Assembly (NCBI RefSeq): GCF_023507705.1
Contig: NZ_JALBGD010000006.1
Coordinates: forward strand, 62,001-126,000
Length of the DNA: 64,000 nt
Source of the DNA: Stappia sp. WLB 29
GTDB taxonomy: Bacteria; Pseudomonadota; Alphaproteobacteria; Rhizobiales; Stappiaceae
Direction: 5' to 3'
Of the stretch, positions 29,078-38,664 are shown piece after piece. The notes below the pieces were generated by a model. It worked only from the letters and a program-made list of their open reading frames with translations. It had not been told where the DNA came from and ran no database searches. Positions within the stretch are counted from its first letter, which is position 1. Each line of letters opens with the position of its first letter. The translations under genes and the position numbers were made by a program.

Positions 29078-29147
29078 GGTCACCCTCGTGAATCTGAAGT
29101 CCGTAGAGCATGCCGCGACATGGGACGAACTTCAGATTCGGGTGACC
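29078..29147. repeat. Bulged inverted repeat between the two BA14K genes
   Basis: GGTCACCC (29078-29085) + GAATCTGAAGT (29090-29100) pair with ACTTCAGATTC (29129-29139) + GGGTGACC (29140-29147). The left arm has an extra TCGT, giving a 19-bp stem with a 4-nt bulge and a 28-nt loop. No T run follows on either strand. It may be a miniature mobile or REP-like element, a regulatory RNA, or a structured 3' end of the upstream minus-strand gene. Confidence 0.6.
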
Positions 29148-29164
29148 GGTGTGGCGACCCAAGA

Positions 29165-29728
29165 TCAGCGGCAGAACCGATACTTGCCGGAATAGGCAAG
29201 GAAATAGCCGGTCTCGGGGTTGAAGCTCCGGTACTTGCGCGAGCAGTAGGAGTACCACTCGGGGGTCCAGGGTGCGTAGCCGCCGCGACGGACCGGCGGA
29301 TCGATATATTCCCGGCCGCCGCCGCTCAGCGCCGAACCGAGGATCGCGCCGGTGGCAAGGCCGAAGATCGCCGCGCCGCCAATGGCAGCACCGTTGTTGC
29401 GGTGATGGCGATAGCTGCGGCGGTCGTGCCACCCGTGGCGCGGGCGATAGTGGCGGTGTCCCCGGTATCCCCGGTTCCCGCGATGCAACGTGGAATAGCC
29501 ATCGTTGCCGCGGTTCGGGTTAAACCGGCGATGCTGACCGCGACGAGCGTCGTATCCCCCGCCTCCTACGAGGATCACGTTTTCGCCAACGGCGGAGCTG
29601 CCGATCTGCTCGGCCGAAGCACGGCCCGGCGCGGTGATCTGGGCGGTGAGGGCGAGCACGGCAACGAGCGCCCCCCGGACGGCCCAGGATACCAGTCGCC
29701 CTGCGCGATATGCGGTGGATGCGGCCAT
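29165..29728 (-). CDS. BA14K family protein (copy 2)
   Basis: 187 residues with signal peptide (VLALTAQITAPGRASA-EQ). It has the same order as copy 1: an Arg/His/Gly/Asn-rich region (RGNRGYRGHRHYRPRHGW), a helix AIFGLATGAILGSALSGG, and C-terminal WTPEWYSYCSRKYRSFNPET ending in YRFCR. Both share the two conserved Cys at the C-terminus, probably disulfide-bonded in the periplasm. Tandem duplication with divergence is the simplest origin. Confidence 0.85.
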   Translation of the reverse strand: MAASTAYRAGRLVSWAVRGALVAVLALTAQITAPGRASAEQIGSSAVGENVILVGGGGYDARRGQHRRFNPNRGNDGYSTLHRGNRGYRGHRHYRPRHGWHDRRSYRHHRNNGAAIGGAAIFGLATGAILGSALSGGGREYIDPPVRRGGYAPWTPEWYSYCSRKYRSFNPETGYFLAYSGKYRFCR

Positions 29729-29921
29729 GACAGGCCTCCTTTCGAAACGATTAACCCTTCTTTACCATTGCCTCTTTTGTGGCGAGAGCAAGGCCCGGCC
29801 TGTCGATCCCGCCCAAGGGGCGGGGGCCAGCGGGCCATTGCTTTCCGCCGGTGGCGCAGGCAAAAGAGCGAGAGCCACGCGATGCAGCGGTAGCCAGTTC
29901 ACGCAAGGATAACTCCCGAAC

Positions 29922-30710
29922 ATGGAAAGGCGTTCCGTGGCTGAAAACGATCGACCGCAGGTGATCCGCCCCACCGACGACGAAGCCCGGCTGCTGTCGC
30001 GCCGGCTGGTGCGCCTGGCGCGCTTCGGTGCCCTCGGCGTCATCGACCCGCAGGACGGGATGCCGTTCGTGTCCCGCGTCGGGCTTGCCACCGAAATGGA
30101 CGGCACGCCGGCGATGCTGGTCTCGCGCCTGTCGCAGCACACGAGCGCGGTTGCCGCCGATCCGCGCTGCTCGCTGCTGGTGGGCGAGCCGGGCAAGGGC
30201 GACCCGCTGGCCCATCCGCGCCTGACCATCGTTGCCCGCGCGGAGCGGATCGACCCGGCCGATCCGGCGCATGCGGCCGTGCGCCGTCGCTACCTGCTGC
30301 GCCATCCCAAGGCAAAGCTCTATGTCGACTTTCCCGATTTCGCCTTCTTCCGCATCCGCCCGGAGCGTGCGAGCCTCAATGGCGGCTTCGGCAAGGCCTA
30401 CCACCTGACGGCGGACGACCTGCTGCTGTCGGGGCCGGCGCTGGCGGATCTGGCCGGCGCGGAGGCGGGGGCCGTCGACCACATGAACGAGGATCACCTC
30501 GACGCGGTCGCGCTCTACGCGGAGAAGCTGGCGAAGGCCGGCAGCGGCGCCTGGCGCCTGTCCTCGCTCGATCCGGCGGGGCTGGACCTCGTCGACGGCG
30601 ACAGGGTGGCGCGGCTCGACTTCGACCCGCCGCTGGCGAGCGCGGGCGAGTTGCGCGCACGCCTGGTCGCCCTTGCGAAACAGGCAAGGGCTGGTGAATC
30701 ATCTCCCTGA
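29922..30710 (+). CDS. HugZ-like flavin-binding / heme-utilisation family protein
   Basis: 262 residues. The N-terminal split-barrel domain of the pyridoxamine-oxidase type (MLVSRLSQHTSAVAADPRCS) is followed by a DUF2470 domain with the motif DHMNEDHLDAVALYAE. This architecture is that of HugZ-type proteins, which in Campylobacter degrade heme, though many homologues have unknown roles. ATG 29922 follows AAGGATAACTCCCG. No iron genes are adjacent, so heme degradation is only a suggestion. Binding of flavin or heme is by family. Confidence 0.8.
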   Translation: MERRSVAENDRPQVIRPTDDEARLLSRRLVRLARFGALGVIDPQDGMPFVSRVGLATEMDGTPAMLVSRLSQHTSAVAADPRCSLLVGEPGKGDPLAHPRLTIVARAERIDPADPAHAAVRRRYLLRHPKAKLYVDFPDFAFFRIRPERASLNGGFGKAYHLTADDLLLSGPALADLAGAEAGAVDHMNEDHLDAVALYAEKLAKAGSGAWRLSSLDPAGLDLVDGDRVARLDFDPPLASAGELRARLVALAKQARAGESSP

Positions 30711-30773
30711 CCGAGAACCTGGCCTGGGACCCGGCCGACACATCTGCATGCCTTCGAGGAGAGAGCCGACACC

Positions 30774-31685
30774 GTGACTGCGACCCGCATCCTGCCCGTC
30801 CCGCCGCTCGTCGTCGCGGTTCTCGTTCTTCTGGCGGCCGCGCTCGGTGCGAGTCCTGCCGCGGCCTACCGGCTGGAGCCGTTCAAGGACCGGCTGTTCT
30901 CCTATCCGGGCCTTCTGGCCGGCAAGGCGGACGATCCGTTCGTCATCGTCGACTACGACAAGCGCCGCGACATCCACCGCCGCGACAAGGTGTGGGAGCG
31001 GGAGGTCTACGGCGAATACGTGTCGATGAAGCCGAGCGGCTCGCAGGAAGACCTGACGCTGAAAGCGAACGGGCGCACGATCAGCTACATGCGCGTCGGC
31101 GAGCCGCGCGGGGCGCGCAGCATCGTCATCTACGTGCACGGGCAGGGCGGCAACCGCTTCCAGGGCATGAACGACGTCAGCTTCGGCGGCAACTTCAACC
31201 GCATCAAGAACCTGATGGTCCGCAACGCCGGCATCTACATGACGCTCGACGTCAAGAATTTCGACGCGCGCGGGGCGGGCGACGTCAAGGCGTTGATGCA
31301 GCACTACATGCGCCAGGCGCCGCAGGCGCGGGCCTATGTCGCCTGCGGTTCGATGGGCGGCTTCCTGTGCTGGGAGCTGGCGCGCGACAGCGGCGCGGCG
31401 GCGATGATGGGCGGCATGCTGCTGATGGGCTCGACCTGGGACGATGCGTTCCTGTCGAGCGGCACGTTCCGGGGCGGGCGGCTGCCGATCTATTTCGGCC
31501 ATGGCAGCTGGGACGAGGTCTACGACTGGAAGAAGCAGGCCGCGTTCTACGAGCGGCTGAAGGCGCGCAAGTCCGACTATCCGGCGCGGTTCGCGTTGTT
31601 CGAGACCGGCACCCACGGAACGCCGATCCGCATGACCGACTGGCGGCTGATCCTCAACTGGATGTTCGCTGCTACCGGCCGCTGA
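30774..31685 (+). CDS. Secreted alpha/beta hydrolase
   Basis: 303 residues starting with GTG at 30774. The signal peptide is VLVLLAAALGASPAAA-Y. The alpha/beta hydrolase elements are an oxyanion segment YVHGQGGNRFQG, a nucleophile elbow CGSMGGF (Ser of GSMGG), an acid within YFGHGSWDEVYDWK, and a late His in FETGTHGTPI. The sequence between them is not that of a well-known lipase or esterase subfamily. It follows the HugZ-like gene by 63 bp and may be cotranscribed. The substrate is unknown. Confidence 0.78.
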   Translation: MTATRILPVPPLVVAVLVLLAAALGASPAAAYRLEPFKDRLFSYPGLLAGKADDPFVIVDYDKRRDIHRRDKVWEREVYGEYVSMKPSGSQEDLTLKANGRTISYMRVGEPRGARSIVIYVHGQGGNRFQGMNDVSFGGNFNRIKNLMVRNAGIYMTLDVKNFDARGAGDVKALMQHYMRQAPQARAYVACGSMGGFLCWELARDSGAAAMMGGMLLMGSTWDDAFLSSGTFRGGRLPIYFGHGSWDEVYDWKKQAAFYERLKARKSDYPARFALFETGTHGTPIRMTDWRLILNWMFAATGR

Positions 31686-31725
31686 GAGCGCCGGAGGCGC
31701 TGCCCGGTCTGGCCATGGCCGCAAT

Positions 31726-31757
31726 CAAAAACGGGCCGCCCATGGGACGACCCGCTT
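31726..31757 (-). terminator. Terminator of the small secreted protein gene
   Basis: A hairpin around GGGCCGCCCATGGGACGACCC (two mismatched pairs) is followed on the minus strand by TTTTTGATT. It lies 26 bp past the stop of the minus-strand gene 31783-32115. Confidence 0.55.
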
Positions 31758-31782
31758 CCATCGGCTCTCGCGAGCGGACCGG

Positions 31783-32115
31783 TTACTTCCAGACCACGTC
31801 GTTGTTGCGGACGGTGATCGTCGACATGTCGCAGTAATCTATATTCGCATCGACATAGGTGCCGTCGGTGAAGTCGATGCGGGTGCGCACGGTGCACTCG
31901 CCCTCATCGGTGCCGAAGTCCATTTCGAACGTGTCGCCCGGCACGATGATCTCGTCCAGCCAGTTGTCGCTCCACGCGCCGTTTTCCTGGGTGCGGAAGG
32001 AGGTGACGTTGGCGGTCGAGCGGTTTTCCAGATCGAACTTCCACTCGTTTGCGGCAGCGGCGCCGGTGGCGACAAGCAGCACGGCCGTGGCGGCCAGAAG
32101 TGTTTTTGCAGTCAT
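31783..32115 (-). CDS. Small secreted protein of unknown function
   Basis: 110 residues. Signal peptide TLLAATAVLLVATGAAAA-N. The mature domain looks like an all-beta fold with two Cys (GECTVRTRIDF and IDYCDMS) that could form a disulfide. Similar small alphaproteobacterial proteins of this layout (WKFDLENRS, DGTYVDANIDYC) are common and often wrongly named. It is monocistronic with its own terminator; its 5' side faces the Tim44 terminator. Confidence 0.65.
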   Translation of the reverse strand: MTAKTLLAATAVLLVATGAAAANEWKFDLENRSTANVTSFRTQENGAWSDNWLDEIIVPGDTFEMDFGTDEGECTVRTRIDFTDGTYVDANIDYCDMSTITVRNNDVVWK

Positions 32116-32270
32116 GGTCCAGTCCCAGGATCAAGCGCGGCCCAATCGCCGGCGCAGGACGATACAACTGCGCCATTTTCCTGGATAGGCGGATAATTTT
32201 TCCGCCCGTGCAGGGGGCGAGACCACCTGTGCGGGGCCGGTCGAGAAGGGCGCCAAGGTCGCGCTCCTCA

Positions 32271-32299
32271 AGAAAAAACCGCCCCAAAGGGGGCGGTTT
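32271..32299 (-). terminator. Rho-independent terminator after the Tim44-like gene
   Basis: Read on the minus strand, AAACCGCCCC and GGGGCGGTTT (32276-32285 and 32290-32299 in plus coordinates) form a 10-bp stem with a 4-nt loop, followed by a run of T. It is 31 bp past the stop at 32331. Confidence 0.8.
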
Positions 32300-32330
32300 C
32301 TCATGTCTTTCAAATGACTGCGACGGGGGC

Positions 32331-33338
32331 TTATTCGGTGCCCTGGATCGCCGCGAGCACCCACTCGCCGCCCTTCTGGCGGCGGAAGGTCCACAGCTCG
32401 GTGCTTTCCTGCGGCTCCTCCAGGCTGCCCGAGATCACCCGGCCGGAATTGCGGTCGAGGACGGCATCGAGGGCGGAAAAGCGCATGGCGACGGTCGCGT
32501 AGTCGTCACTGCCTTCGCTCCAGGCCTCGGAGAGGTCGCCCTGCAGCAGCTTCACGTCCGAGACGGCGTTGCGCCTGCCGGCGGAGGCGAGCTCGCCCAG
32601 CTCTTCGGCGAGGAAGGACATGGCCTCGGGCGTGGCAAGACGGCGCAGCGCCGCATAATCCTCGCGGCCATAGGCTTCCTGCACTTCGGCCAGCATCTGC
32701 TCGAAGCGGTCGAAGTCGGCTTCCTCCAGGTCGAGCGGGGTTTCGATGACCGAAACCTGGAACGGTGCGGCCGTGCCGCTGCCCGTGCTGCCCGCGCCGC
32801 CGAAGCTGAACGGAGTGCGCGCCGTGTCCGCGGCAGTGCCGCCGAAATTCGGGGTGCCGCCGGCCGCTGCCGCTGCCGGCTGCTGGCGCCGCCCGAAGAA
32901 GCGCATCGCCAGAACGACGAGGAAGCCGATGAGCGCGACCTGAAGGATCAGGCCGAGGAAGCCGGCGAAGCCGCCGAGGCCGCCGCCGAACAGCATGCCG
33001 AGCAGGCCGCCCATCAGCAGGCCGCCGAGAAGGGCGCCGCCCATGCCGCCGAACAGGCCGCGCGAGGGCTGGGCCGCCTGCTGCTGCCGGGCACCGGCGC
33101 CGGGCGTCGCCTGCTGGCCCTGTGCGGGCTGCGGCGTCATCGTGCGCTGGACGGGCGCTGCCGTGCCGGGCGCGGTGTTGGTCGGGGCGGGGGCGGAAAA
33201 GGTGCGGGCACCGCGGCTGCCGAAACCGCTGCCGCCGGCCCGGCGCGCTTCGGCAAAATCGACGGCGGCGAAAAGCGCGGCAATTCCAAGGGCAATAACG
33301 GCTGTCGTCTTGCGCATCCGGCTGGCGGCAGCTTGCAT
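32331..33338 (-). CDS. Tim44-like domain membrane protein
   Basis: 335 residues from ATG 33338, with GGAGG 8 nt upstream. Order: signal-anchor (TAVIALGIAALFAAVDFAEA), a Pro/Gln/Ala-rich stretch to about residue 92, a Gly/Leu-rich membrane segment (GGLLMGGLLGMLFGGGLGGF) running into a second helix to 145, another low-complexity stretch, then the Tim44-like domain (YGREDYAALRRLATPEAMSF) to the end. Bacterial Tim44-like proteins are inner-membrane anchored with unclear roles, possibly in protein handling. It is likely monocistronic with a strong terminator. Confidence 0.82.
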   Translation of the reverse strand: MQAAASRMRKTTAVIALGIAALFAAVDFAEARRAGGSGFGSRGARTFSAPAPTNTAPGTAAPVQRTMTPQPAQGQQATPGAGARQQQAAQPSRGLFGGMGGALLGGLLMGGLLGMLFGGGLGGFAGFLGLILQVALIGFLVVLAMRFFGRRQQPAAAAAGGTPNFGGTAADTARTPFSFGGAGSTGSGTAAPFQVSVIETPLDLEEADFDRFEQMLAEVQEAYGREDYAALRRLATPEAMSFLAEELGELASAGRRNAVSDVKLLQGDLSEAWSEGSDDYATVAMRFSALDAVLDRNSGRVISGSLEEPQESTELWTFRRQKGGEWVLAAIQGTE

Positions 33339-33577
33339 CGGGATTTCCTCCACTGGGTTCTTGTCGAGAACAACGCACGTCATATGGGAGGCCGCCGGGC
33401 GCATTGCCAGCGCAATCGGCTGGTTGGCGCCGGTGTTTTCGGCAGGGCGGGGGCGTCCCGCCTCACGCTTGCTGGGGGTGCCAATGGTTCCCGGTTCCGC
33501 GCTGCGCTGGACCGGGATGACGGCCGAGAGGGAGGCAGCGCCGCCGCCGCCCCTTCCGTTGTCGGTCCCGGCCATTT

Positions 33578-36500
33578 TCAGCCGGCGCGGCCCCAGCCGC
33601 CGGCGGTCGGGGTGATGACGGTGACCGCCTCGCCCGCCTTCAGCACCGTCTGGTCGCAGCCGGCCAGTTCCTCGATGCTGCCGTCGAGACGGCGCACCAG
33701 GGTTTTCCCGAGCTGGCCGTCGCCGCCGCCGTCGCCGCCCTTCGGGGCGATGGTGCGGTGGGACGACAGGATCGCCAGCTCCATCTCCTCCAGGAAGCGG
33801 ATGGTGCGCTTGGTGCCGTTGCCGGCATGCCACCTGCCCGTGCCGCCAGAGCCCTCGCGGATGTGGAAGTCCTCCAGCAGCACCGGATAGCGGAATTCCA
33901 GCACCTCCGGATCGGTGAGGCGCGAGTTGGTCATGTGCACATGGACGCCGTCGGTGCCGTTGAAGCCGGGACCGGCGGGCGAGCCCGAGCACAGGGTCTC
34001 GTAATACTGGTAGGTGGCGTTGCCGAAGGTCAGGTTGTTCATCGAGCCCTGGCTGTTGGCCATGGCTCCCAACGCGCCGAACAGGGCGTTGGTGACGTGC
34101 TGGCTGGTCTCCACGTTGCCGGCGACGACGGCGGCCGGGTAGGCCGGCTTCAGCATGCAGCCGTCGGGGATGACGATGTGGATCGGCCTGAGGCAGCCCG
34201 CATTCATCGGGATGTGGCCTTCGACCATGACGCGGAAGCAGTAGAGCACGGCCGCGCGGGTGACCGGCTCGGGCGCGTTGAAGTTGTTCGGCTTCACCTC
34301 GCTGGTGCCGGTGAAGTCGACGGTCGCCTCGCGCTTCGTCTTGTCGACGGTGATCTTCACGCGGATCACCGAGCCCTGGTCGGTCGGGTACTCGTACTCG
34401 CTGTCGGTCAGCGCCTCGATGACCCGGCGCACGCTCTCCTCGGCATTGTCCTGGACGTGGCCCATATAGGCCTGCACCACCTCAAGGCCGAAGTGGGAGA
34501 CCATCTTGCGCAGCTCCTGCACGCCCTTCTCGTTGGCGGCAATCTGCGCCTTCAGGTCGGCGACGTTCTGCGTGACGTTGCGCACCGGCCAGGGATGGTC
34601 GGTGAGGACATGCACGAGTTCGTCCTCGCGGAAGCGGCCCTGGTCGACGAGCTTGAAGTTGTCGATCAGCACGCCTTCCTCGTCCACCGTGGTGGCACGC
34701 GGGGTCATGGAGCCGGGGGCCGAGCCGCCGACATCGGCGTGGTGGCCGCGGCTGGCCGCCCAGAACAGGATCTCCTTGCCCGCGTCGTCGAAGACCGGCG
34801 AGACGACGGTGATGTCCGGCAGGTGGGTGCCGCCGTTATAGGGCGCGTTGAGCGCGAAGACGTCTCCGGGGCGGATCCGGCCGGCATTGAGCTTGATCAC
34901 CGTCTCGACGGAACGGTCCATCGAGCCGAGATGCACCGGCATGTGCGGGGCATTGGCGACCAGCGCGCCGGACGCGTCGAAGACCGCGCAGGAGAAGTCG
35001 AGGCGTTCCTTGACGTTCACCGAATAGGCGGTGTTCTGCAGCGTCACGCCCATCTGCTCGGCGATGGACATGAAGAGGTTGTTGAAGACCTCGAGCATGA
35101 CCGGGTCGGCCTTGGTGCCGATGGCCTCGGCGCGGGCGAGCTTCTCGACGCGGCGCAGGACGACATGGTCCTTGGCGGTGATCTCCGCCTGCCAGCCCGG
35201 CTCCACGACGATGGTCTGGTGCGGCTCGACGATGAGCGCGGGACCGGAGAGCCTGTGGCCGGGCTTGAGGCCGGCGCGGGCGTAGAAGCCCGCCTCGCGC
35301 CACTCGCCCTCGGCGAAGATGCTGCCCGTGTCGGCCGGTTCGGGCGTGCCGGAGACGACCGGCAGGTCCGGCTCGTCGATGCCGGAGCCGCCGCCGACGG
35401 ATTCCACCTCGAGCGCTTCCACGACGATCGGCTTGTTCTCGTAGACGAAGCCGAACTGGGCGCGGTGCGCATCGGCGAAGGCGCCGACCATGGCGTCGAT
35501 GTCGCCGGGCACATAGGCGACCGGGATCGGGGTGTCCGTGCCCTCGTAGCGCAGCAGGGCGCGCGGCAGGTTGCGGATTTCGGCATCCGCGACGCCCTGG
35601 CCGGCGACCTCCGTGCGGGTCTCTGCCGACAGACGGTCCGCCAGAGCCTGAAGGTCTTCCAGCATCGCCGGCTCGAGCCGGCGCACGACCGCCTGCTGGC
35701 GGGTGGCGCGGATATCGGCAAGGCCCATGCCGTAGGCGGACAGGATGCCCGACAGCGGGTGGACGATCACCGTGGTCATGCCGAGGCTGTCGGCGACCGA
35801 GCAGGCGTGCTGGCCGCCGGCGCCGCCGAAGCAGGTCAGCGCATATTCGGTGACGTCGTAGCCGCGCTGGACGGAGATCTTCTTGATGGCGTTGGCCATG
35901 TTCTCGACGGCGATCTTCAGGAAGCCGTCGGCGACTTCAGCGGCGGAGCGGCCGTCGCCGATGCGCGCGGCCATCTCCTCGAACTTCGCCACCACCGCAT
36001 CGCGGTCGAGCGGCTCGTCGCGCCCCGGTCCGAAGATCCTCGGGAAGAAGTCGGGGCGCAGCTTGCCGACCATGACGTTGGCGTCGGTGACGGCGAGCGG
36101 GCCGCCGCGGCGGTAGCAGGCGGGGCCGGGATTGGCGCCGGCCGAATCCGGGCCGACCTGGAAGCGGCCGTCCTTGTAGTGGAGGATCGAGCCGCCGCCG
36201 GCCGCGACCGTGTGGATCATCATCATCGGCGCACGCATGCGCACGCCCGCCACCTCGGTCTCGAAGGCGCGCTCGTATTCGCCGTTGTAGTGGGAGACGT
36301 CCGTGGAGGTGCCGCCCATGTCGAAGCCGATGACCGCATCGAAGCCGGCCATCTTCGAAGTCTCGACGGCGCCGACGACGCCGCCGGCCGGGCCCGACAG
36401 GATCGCGTCCTTGCCCTGGAAGAGGTCCGCGGCGGTGAGGCCGCCGGAGGACTGCATGAACATCAGCCGGCAGTCGGTGCCCTCGATCTGCAGCTCGCTC

Positions 36501-37183
36501 GCCACCTGCTCGACATAGCGGCGCAGGATCGGCGAGAGATAGGCGTCGACCACGGTGGTGTCGCCGCGCCCGACAAGCTTCATCAGCGGCGAAACCTCGT
36601 GGCTGACGGAGACCTGCGGGAAGCCGACCTTGCGGGCGATCGCGGCGACCTTCTTCTCGTGCTCGGGGAAGGCGTAGGCGTGCATGAAGACGATGGCGGC
36701 GGAGCGGATGCCGCTGTCATAGGCGGCCTTGAGGTCGCGCTCGACCTGGGCGAGATCCGGCTCGGCCTCGATGGTGCCGTCGACGCGCATGCGCTCGGCG
36801 ACCTCCACGACGCGCTCGTAGAGCAGTTCCGGCTTGACGATCTCCTTGGCGAAGATGTCGGGCCGCGCCTGGTAGCCGATCTCCAGCGCATCGCGGAAGC
36901 CGCGGGTGGTGACCAGCAGGGTGCGGTCGCCCTTGCGCTCGAGCAGCGCGTTGGTGGCGACGGTGGTGCCCATCTTGACGGTGGCAATGCGCTCGGCCGG
37001 GATGCGCTCGCCGGAGGCGATGCCCATCAGCTCGCGGATGCCCTGGATGGCGGCGTCGCGATAGGCTTCCGGGTTCTCCGACAGGACCTTATGGGCGCGG
37101 ATGCCGCCCTCGGGATCGCGGGCGACGATATCGGTGAAGGTGCCGCCGCGATCGATCCAGAAGTCCCACTTGCCGCTCGTCAT
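33578..37183 (-). CDS. Fused hydantoinase A/B, 5-oxoprolinase-type ATP-dependent hydrolase
   Basis: 1201 residues. HyuA covers about residues 1-690 ([23 protein letters not shown]-binding [18 protein letters not shown]). HyuB runs from about 695 ([20 protein letters not shown]) to the end ([20 protein letters not shown]). The fused order is that of eukaryotic and many bacterial 5-oxoprolinases, which open 5-oxoproline to glutamate using ATP. Hydantoin or a related cyclic amide remains possible. It has its own operator 74 bp upstream (37257) and is followed by no other gene in its operon. Confidence 0.88.
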   Translation of the reverse strand: MTSGKWDFWIDRGGTFTDIVARDPEGGIRAHKVLSENPEAYRDAAIQGIRELMGIASGERIPAERIATVKMGTTVATNALLERKGDRTLLVTTRGFRDALEIGYQARPDIFAKEIVKPELLYERVVEVAERMRVDGTIEAEPDLAQVERDLKAAYDSGIRSAAIVFMHAYAFPEHEKKVAAIARKVGFPQVSVSHEVSPLMKLVGRGDTTVVDAYLSPILRRYVEQVASELQIEGTDCRLMFMQSSGGLTAADLFQGKDAILSGPAGGVVGAVETSKMAGFDAVIGFDMGGTSTDVSHYNGEYERAFETEVAGVRMRAPMMMIHTVAAGGGSILHYKDGRFQVGPDSAGANPGPACYRRGGPLAVTDANVMVGKLRPDFFPRIFGPGRDEPLDRDAVVAKFEEMAARIGDGRSAAEVADGFLKIAVENMANAIKKISVQRGYDVTEYALTCFGGAGGQHACSVADSLGMTTVIVHPLSGILSAYGMGLADIRATRQQAVVRRLEPAMLEDLQALADRLSAETRTEVAGQGVADAEIRNLPRALLRYEGTDTPIPVAYVPGDIDAMVGAFADAHRAQFGFVYENKPIVVEALEVESVGGGSGIDEPDLPVVSGTPEPADTGSIFAEGEWREAGFYARAGLKPGHRLSGPALIVEPHQTIVVEPGWQAEITAKDHVVLRRVEKLARAEAIGTKADPVMLEVFNNLFMSIAEQMGVTLQNTAYSVNVKERLDFSCAVFDASGALVANAPHMPVHLGSMDRSVETVIKLNAGRIRPGDVFALNAPYNGGTHLPDITVVSPVFDDAGKEILFWAASRGHHADVGGSAPGSMTPRATTVDEEGVLIDNFKLVDQGRFREDELVHVLTDHPWPVRNVTQNVADLKAQIAANEKGVQELRKMVSHFGLEVVQAYMGHVQDNAEESVRRVIEALTDSEYEYPTDQGSVIRVKITVDKTKREATVDFTGTSEVKPNNFNAPEPVTRAAVLYCFRVMVEGHIPMNAGCLRPIHIVIPDGCMLKPAYPAAVVAGNVETSQHVTNALFGALGAMANSQGSMNNLTFGNATYQYYETLCSGSPAGPGFNGTDGVHVHMTNSRLTDPEVLEFRYPVLLEDFHIREGSGGTGRWHAGNGTKRTIRFLEEMELAILSSHRTIAPKGGDGGGDGQLGKTLVRRLDGSIEELAGCDQTVLKAGEAVTVITPTAGGWGRAG

Positions 37184-37256
37184 GATGCGTTTCTCCGCTG
37201 GTCGGTCCGGCCGCCGTCCGCATCGTGCGGGGAGCCGGTTATTGGATCGTCGCTAC

Positions 37257-37281
37257 GTCAACAATTTATCGAGAAAATGTC
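37257..37281. promoter_or_regulatory. Shared 25-bp operator, copy upstream of the oxoprolinase gene
   Basis: GTCAACAATTTATCGA + GAAAATGTC (37257-37281) differs at one base from the element at 41821-41845. It lies 74-98 bp upstream of the oxoprolinase ATG and past the TRAP terminator. The repetition of so long an AT-rich sequence in a GC-rich locus indicates a common regulator, probably the MarR-like protein encoded at 42764-43306. Confidence 0.75.
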
Positions 37282-37298
37282 AATGTTGTTTTTGCGAT

Positions 37299-37331
37299 TT
37301 CCCTCGCCCGCAAACGGGGCGGGCGAGGGAA
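37299..37331 (-). terminator. Hairpin closing the dadA-dctPQM operon
   Basis: A perfect 13-bp stem (37299-37311 with 37319-37331; arm TTCCCTCGCCCGC) and a 7-nt loop. It lies 20 bp past the dctM stop on the minus strand. No T run follows on that strand, but the stem is very stable. It separates the TRAP operon from the oxoprolinase promoter. Confidence 0.6.
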
Positions 37332-37350
37332 GCTCTTGCAAAGCCGGACC

Positions 37351-38658
37351 TTACGGCCGGTTGCGCATGTTCTCGGGCAGCCAGGTCGCCAGCTCCGGGA
37401 AGGCGATCAGGATGAACACCATCACCACCATCAGCGCGAACATCGGCAGGGCGGCGCGGGCGATATAGGTCATCTCGTGCCGTGTCATGCCCTGCAGCAC
37501 GAACAGGTTGAAGCCGATGGGCGGCGTGATCTGCGCCATCTCCACCACCACCACGACGAAGATGCCGAACCAGATGGCGTCGATGCCGGCGGCGCGGATC
37601 ATCGGCTCGACCACCGCCATGGTCAGCACCACGGAGGAGATGCCGTCCAGGAAGCAGCCGATGACGATGTAGAAGACCAGCAGCGCCATCAGCAGCTCGA
37701 ACCGCGAGAGCTGCATGTCGGCGATCCAGGCGGCGAGCGCGCGCGGCAGGCCGGTGAAGCCCATGGACAGCGACAGGAAGGCGGCGCCGGCGAGGATCAG
37801 CGCGACCATCGCCGAGGTGCGGGTGGCGCCCATCAGGCTCTCGCCGAAGGTCTTCCAGGTGAGCGAGCCCTGGCCGGCGGCAAGCAGCAGCGAGCCGATG
37901 ACGCCGAGGGCCGCGGCCTCGGTGGCGGTGGCAAGGCCGGTATACATCGAGCCGATGACGACGACGATCAGTGCGATCACCGGGAGCAGGAAGCGCGAGT
38001 TGGCGAGCTTTTTGCGGAAGCTCATCTGCGGCTCGGGCTGCGGCTTGTAGTCCTTCGAGACCTTCGCGTAGACCGCGATATAGCCCATGAACAGGCTGGC
38101 CAGCACCAGGCCGGGCAGGATGCCGGCCATGAACAGCTTGGTGATGGATTCGTTGATGGTGACGCCGTAGACGATCAGCGTCAGCGAGGGCGGGATCATC
38201 AGGCCGAGCGTGGCGGCGCCCGCCAGCGTGCCGATCACCATCTTTTCCGGATAGTCGCGCTTGCGCAGCTCCGGCACCGACATCTTGCCGACCGTCGTCA
38301 GGGTGGCGGCGGAGGAGCCGGAGACGGCGGCGAAGACCGTGCAGCCGACGACATTGGTGTGCAGCAGGCCGCCGGGCAGACGGGCCATCCACGGCGCAAG
38401 GCCGCGGAACATGTCCTCCGACAGGCGCGTGCGGTAGAGAATCTCGCCCATCCAGATGAACAGCGGCAGGGCGGTCAGCGTCCAGGACGAGGAGGCGGCC
38501 CAGATCACCGTGATCATGGCGTCGCCCGCCGGGCGCGAGGTGAACAGTTCCATGCCGACGAAGGCGACGCCGAGCAGGGCAAGGCCCACCCACACGCCGG
38601 TGCCAAGGAGCAGGAACAGCACGAAGAGGAACAGGACGATGGGAGCGAAGGTTTCCAT
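37351..38658 (-). CDS. dctM: TRAP transporter large membrane subunit DctM (second system)
   Basis: 435 residues, about twelve membrane segments, regular DctM length. It begins MFAPIVLFLFVLFLLLGT-like and contains GLMIPPSLTLIVYGVTINES and QITPPIGFNLFVLQGMTRHE, both conserved in the channel. It starts 6 bp after dctQ. It acts with the binding protein at 39419 for sodium-driven import; the substrate is inferred from the locus to be an amino-acid-like or oxoproline-like compound. It is clearly a different system from dctM at 4367. Confidence 0.9.
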   Translation of the reverse strand: METFAPIVLFLFVLFLLLGTGVWVGLALLGVAFVGMELFTSRPAGDAMITVIWAASSSWTLTALPLFIWMGEILYRTRLSEDMFRGLAPWMARLPGGLLHTNVVGCTVFAAVSGSSAATLTTVGKMSVPELRKRDYPEKMVIGTLAGAATLGLMIPPSLTLIVYGVTINESITKLFMAGILPGLVLASLFMGYIAVYAKVSKDYKPQPEPQMSFRKKLANSRFLLPVIALIVVVIGSMYTGLATATEAAALGVIGSLLLAAGQGSLTWKTFGESLMGATRTSAMVALILAGAAFLSLSMGFTGLPRALAAWIADMQLSRFELLMALLVFYIVIGCFLDGISSVVLTMAVVEPMIRAAGIDAIWFGIFVVVVVEMAQITPPIGFNLFVLQGMTRHEMTYIARAALPMFALMVVMVFILIAFPELATWLPENMRNRP

Positions 38659-38664
38659 GGCGGC

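Noticed and set aside
29078-29147. Inverted repeat as a Rho-independent terminator
   Set aside because: No T run on either strand and the loop is 28 nt.
33758-37468. Long plus-strand frame across the oxoprolinase gene
   Set aside because: Same antisense effect; its composition (His, Asp, Gly, Val biased) is unlike protein and the opposite strand has all HyuA/HyuB motifs.
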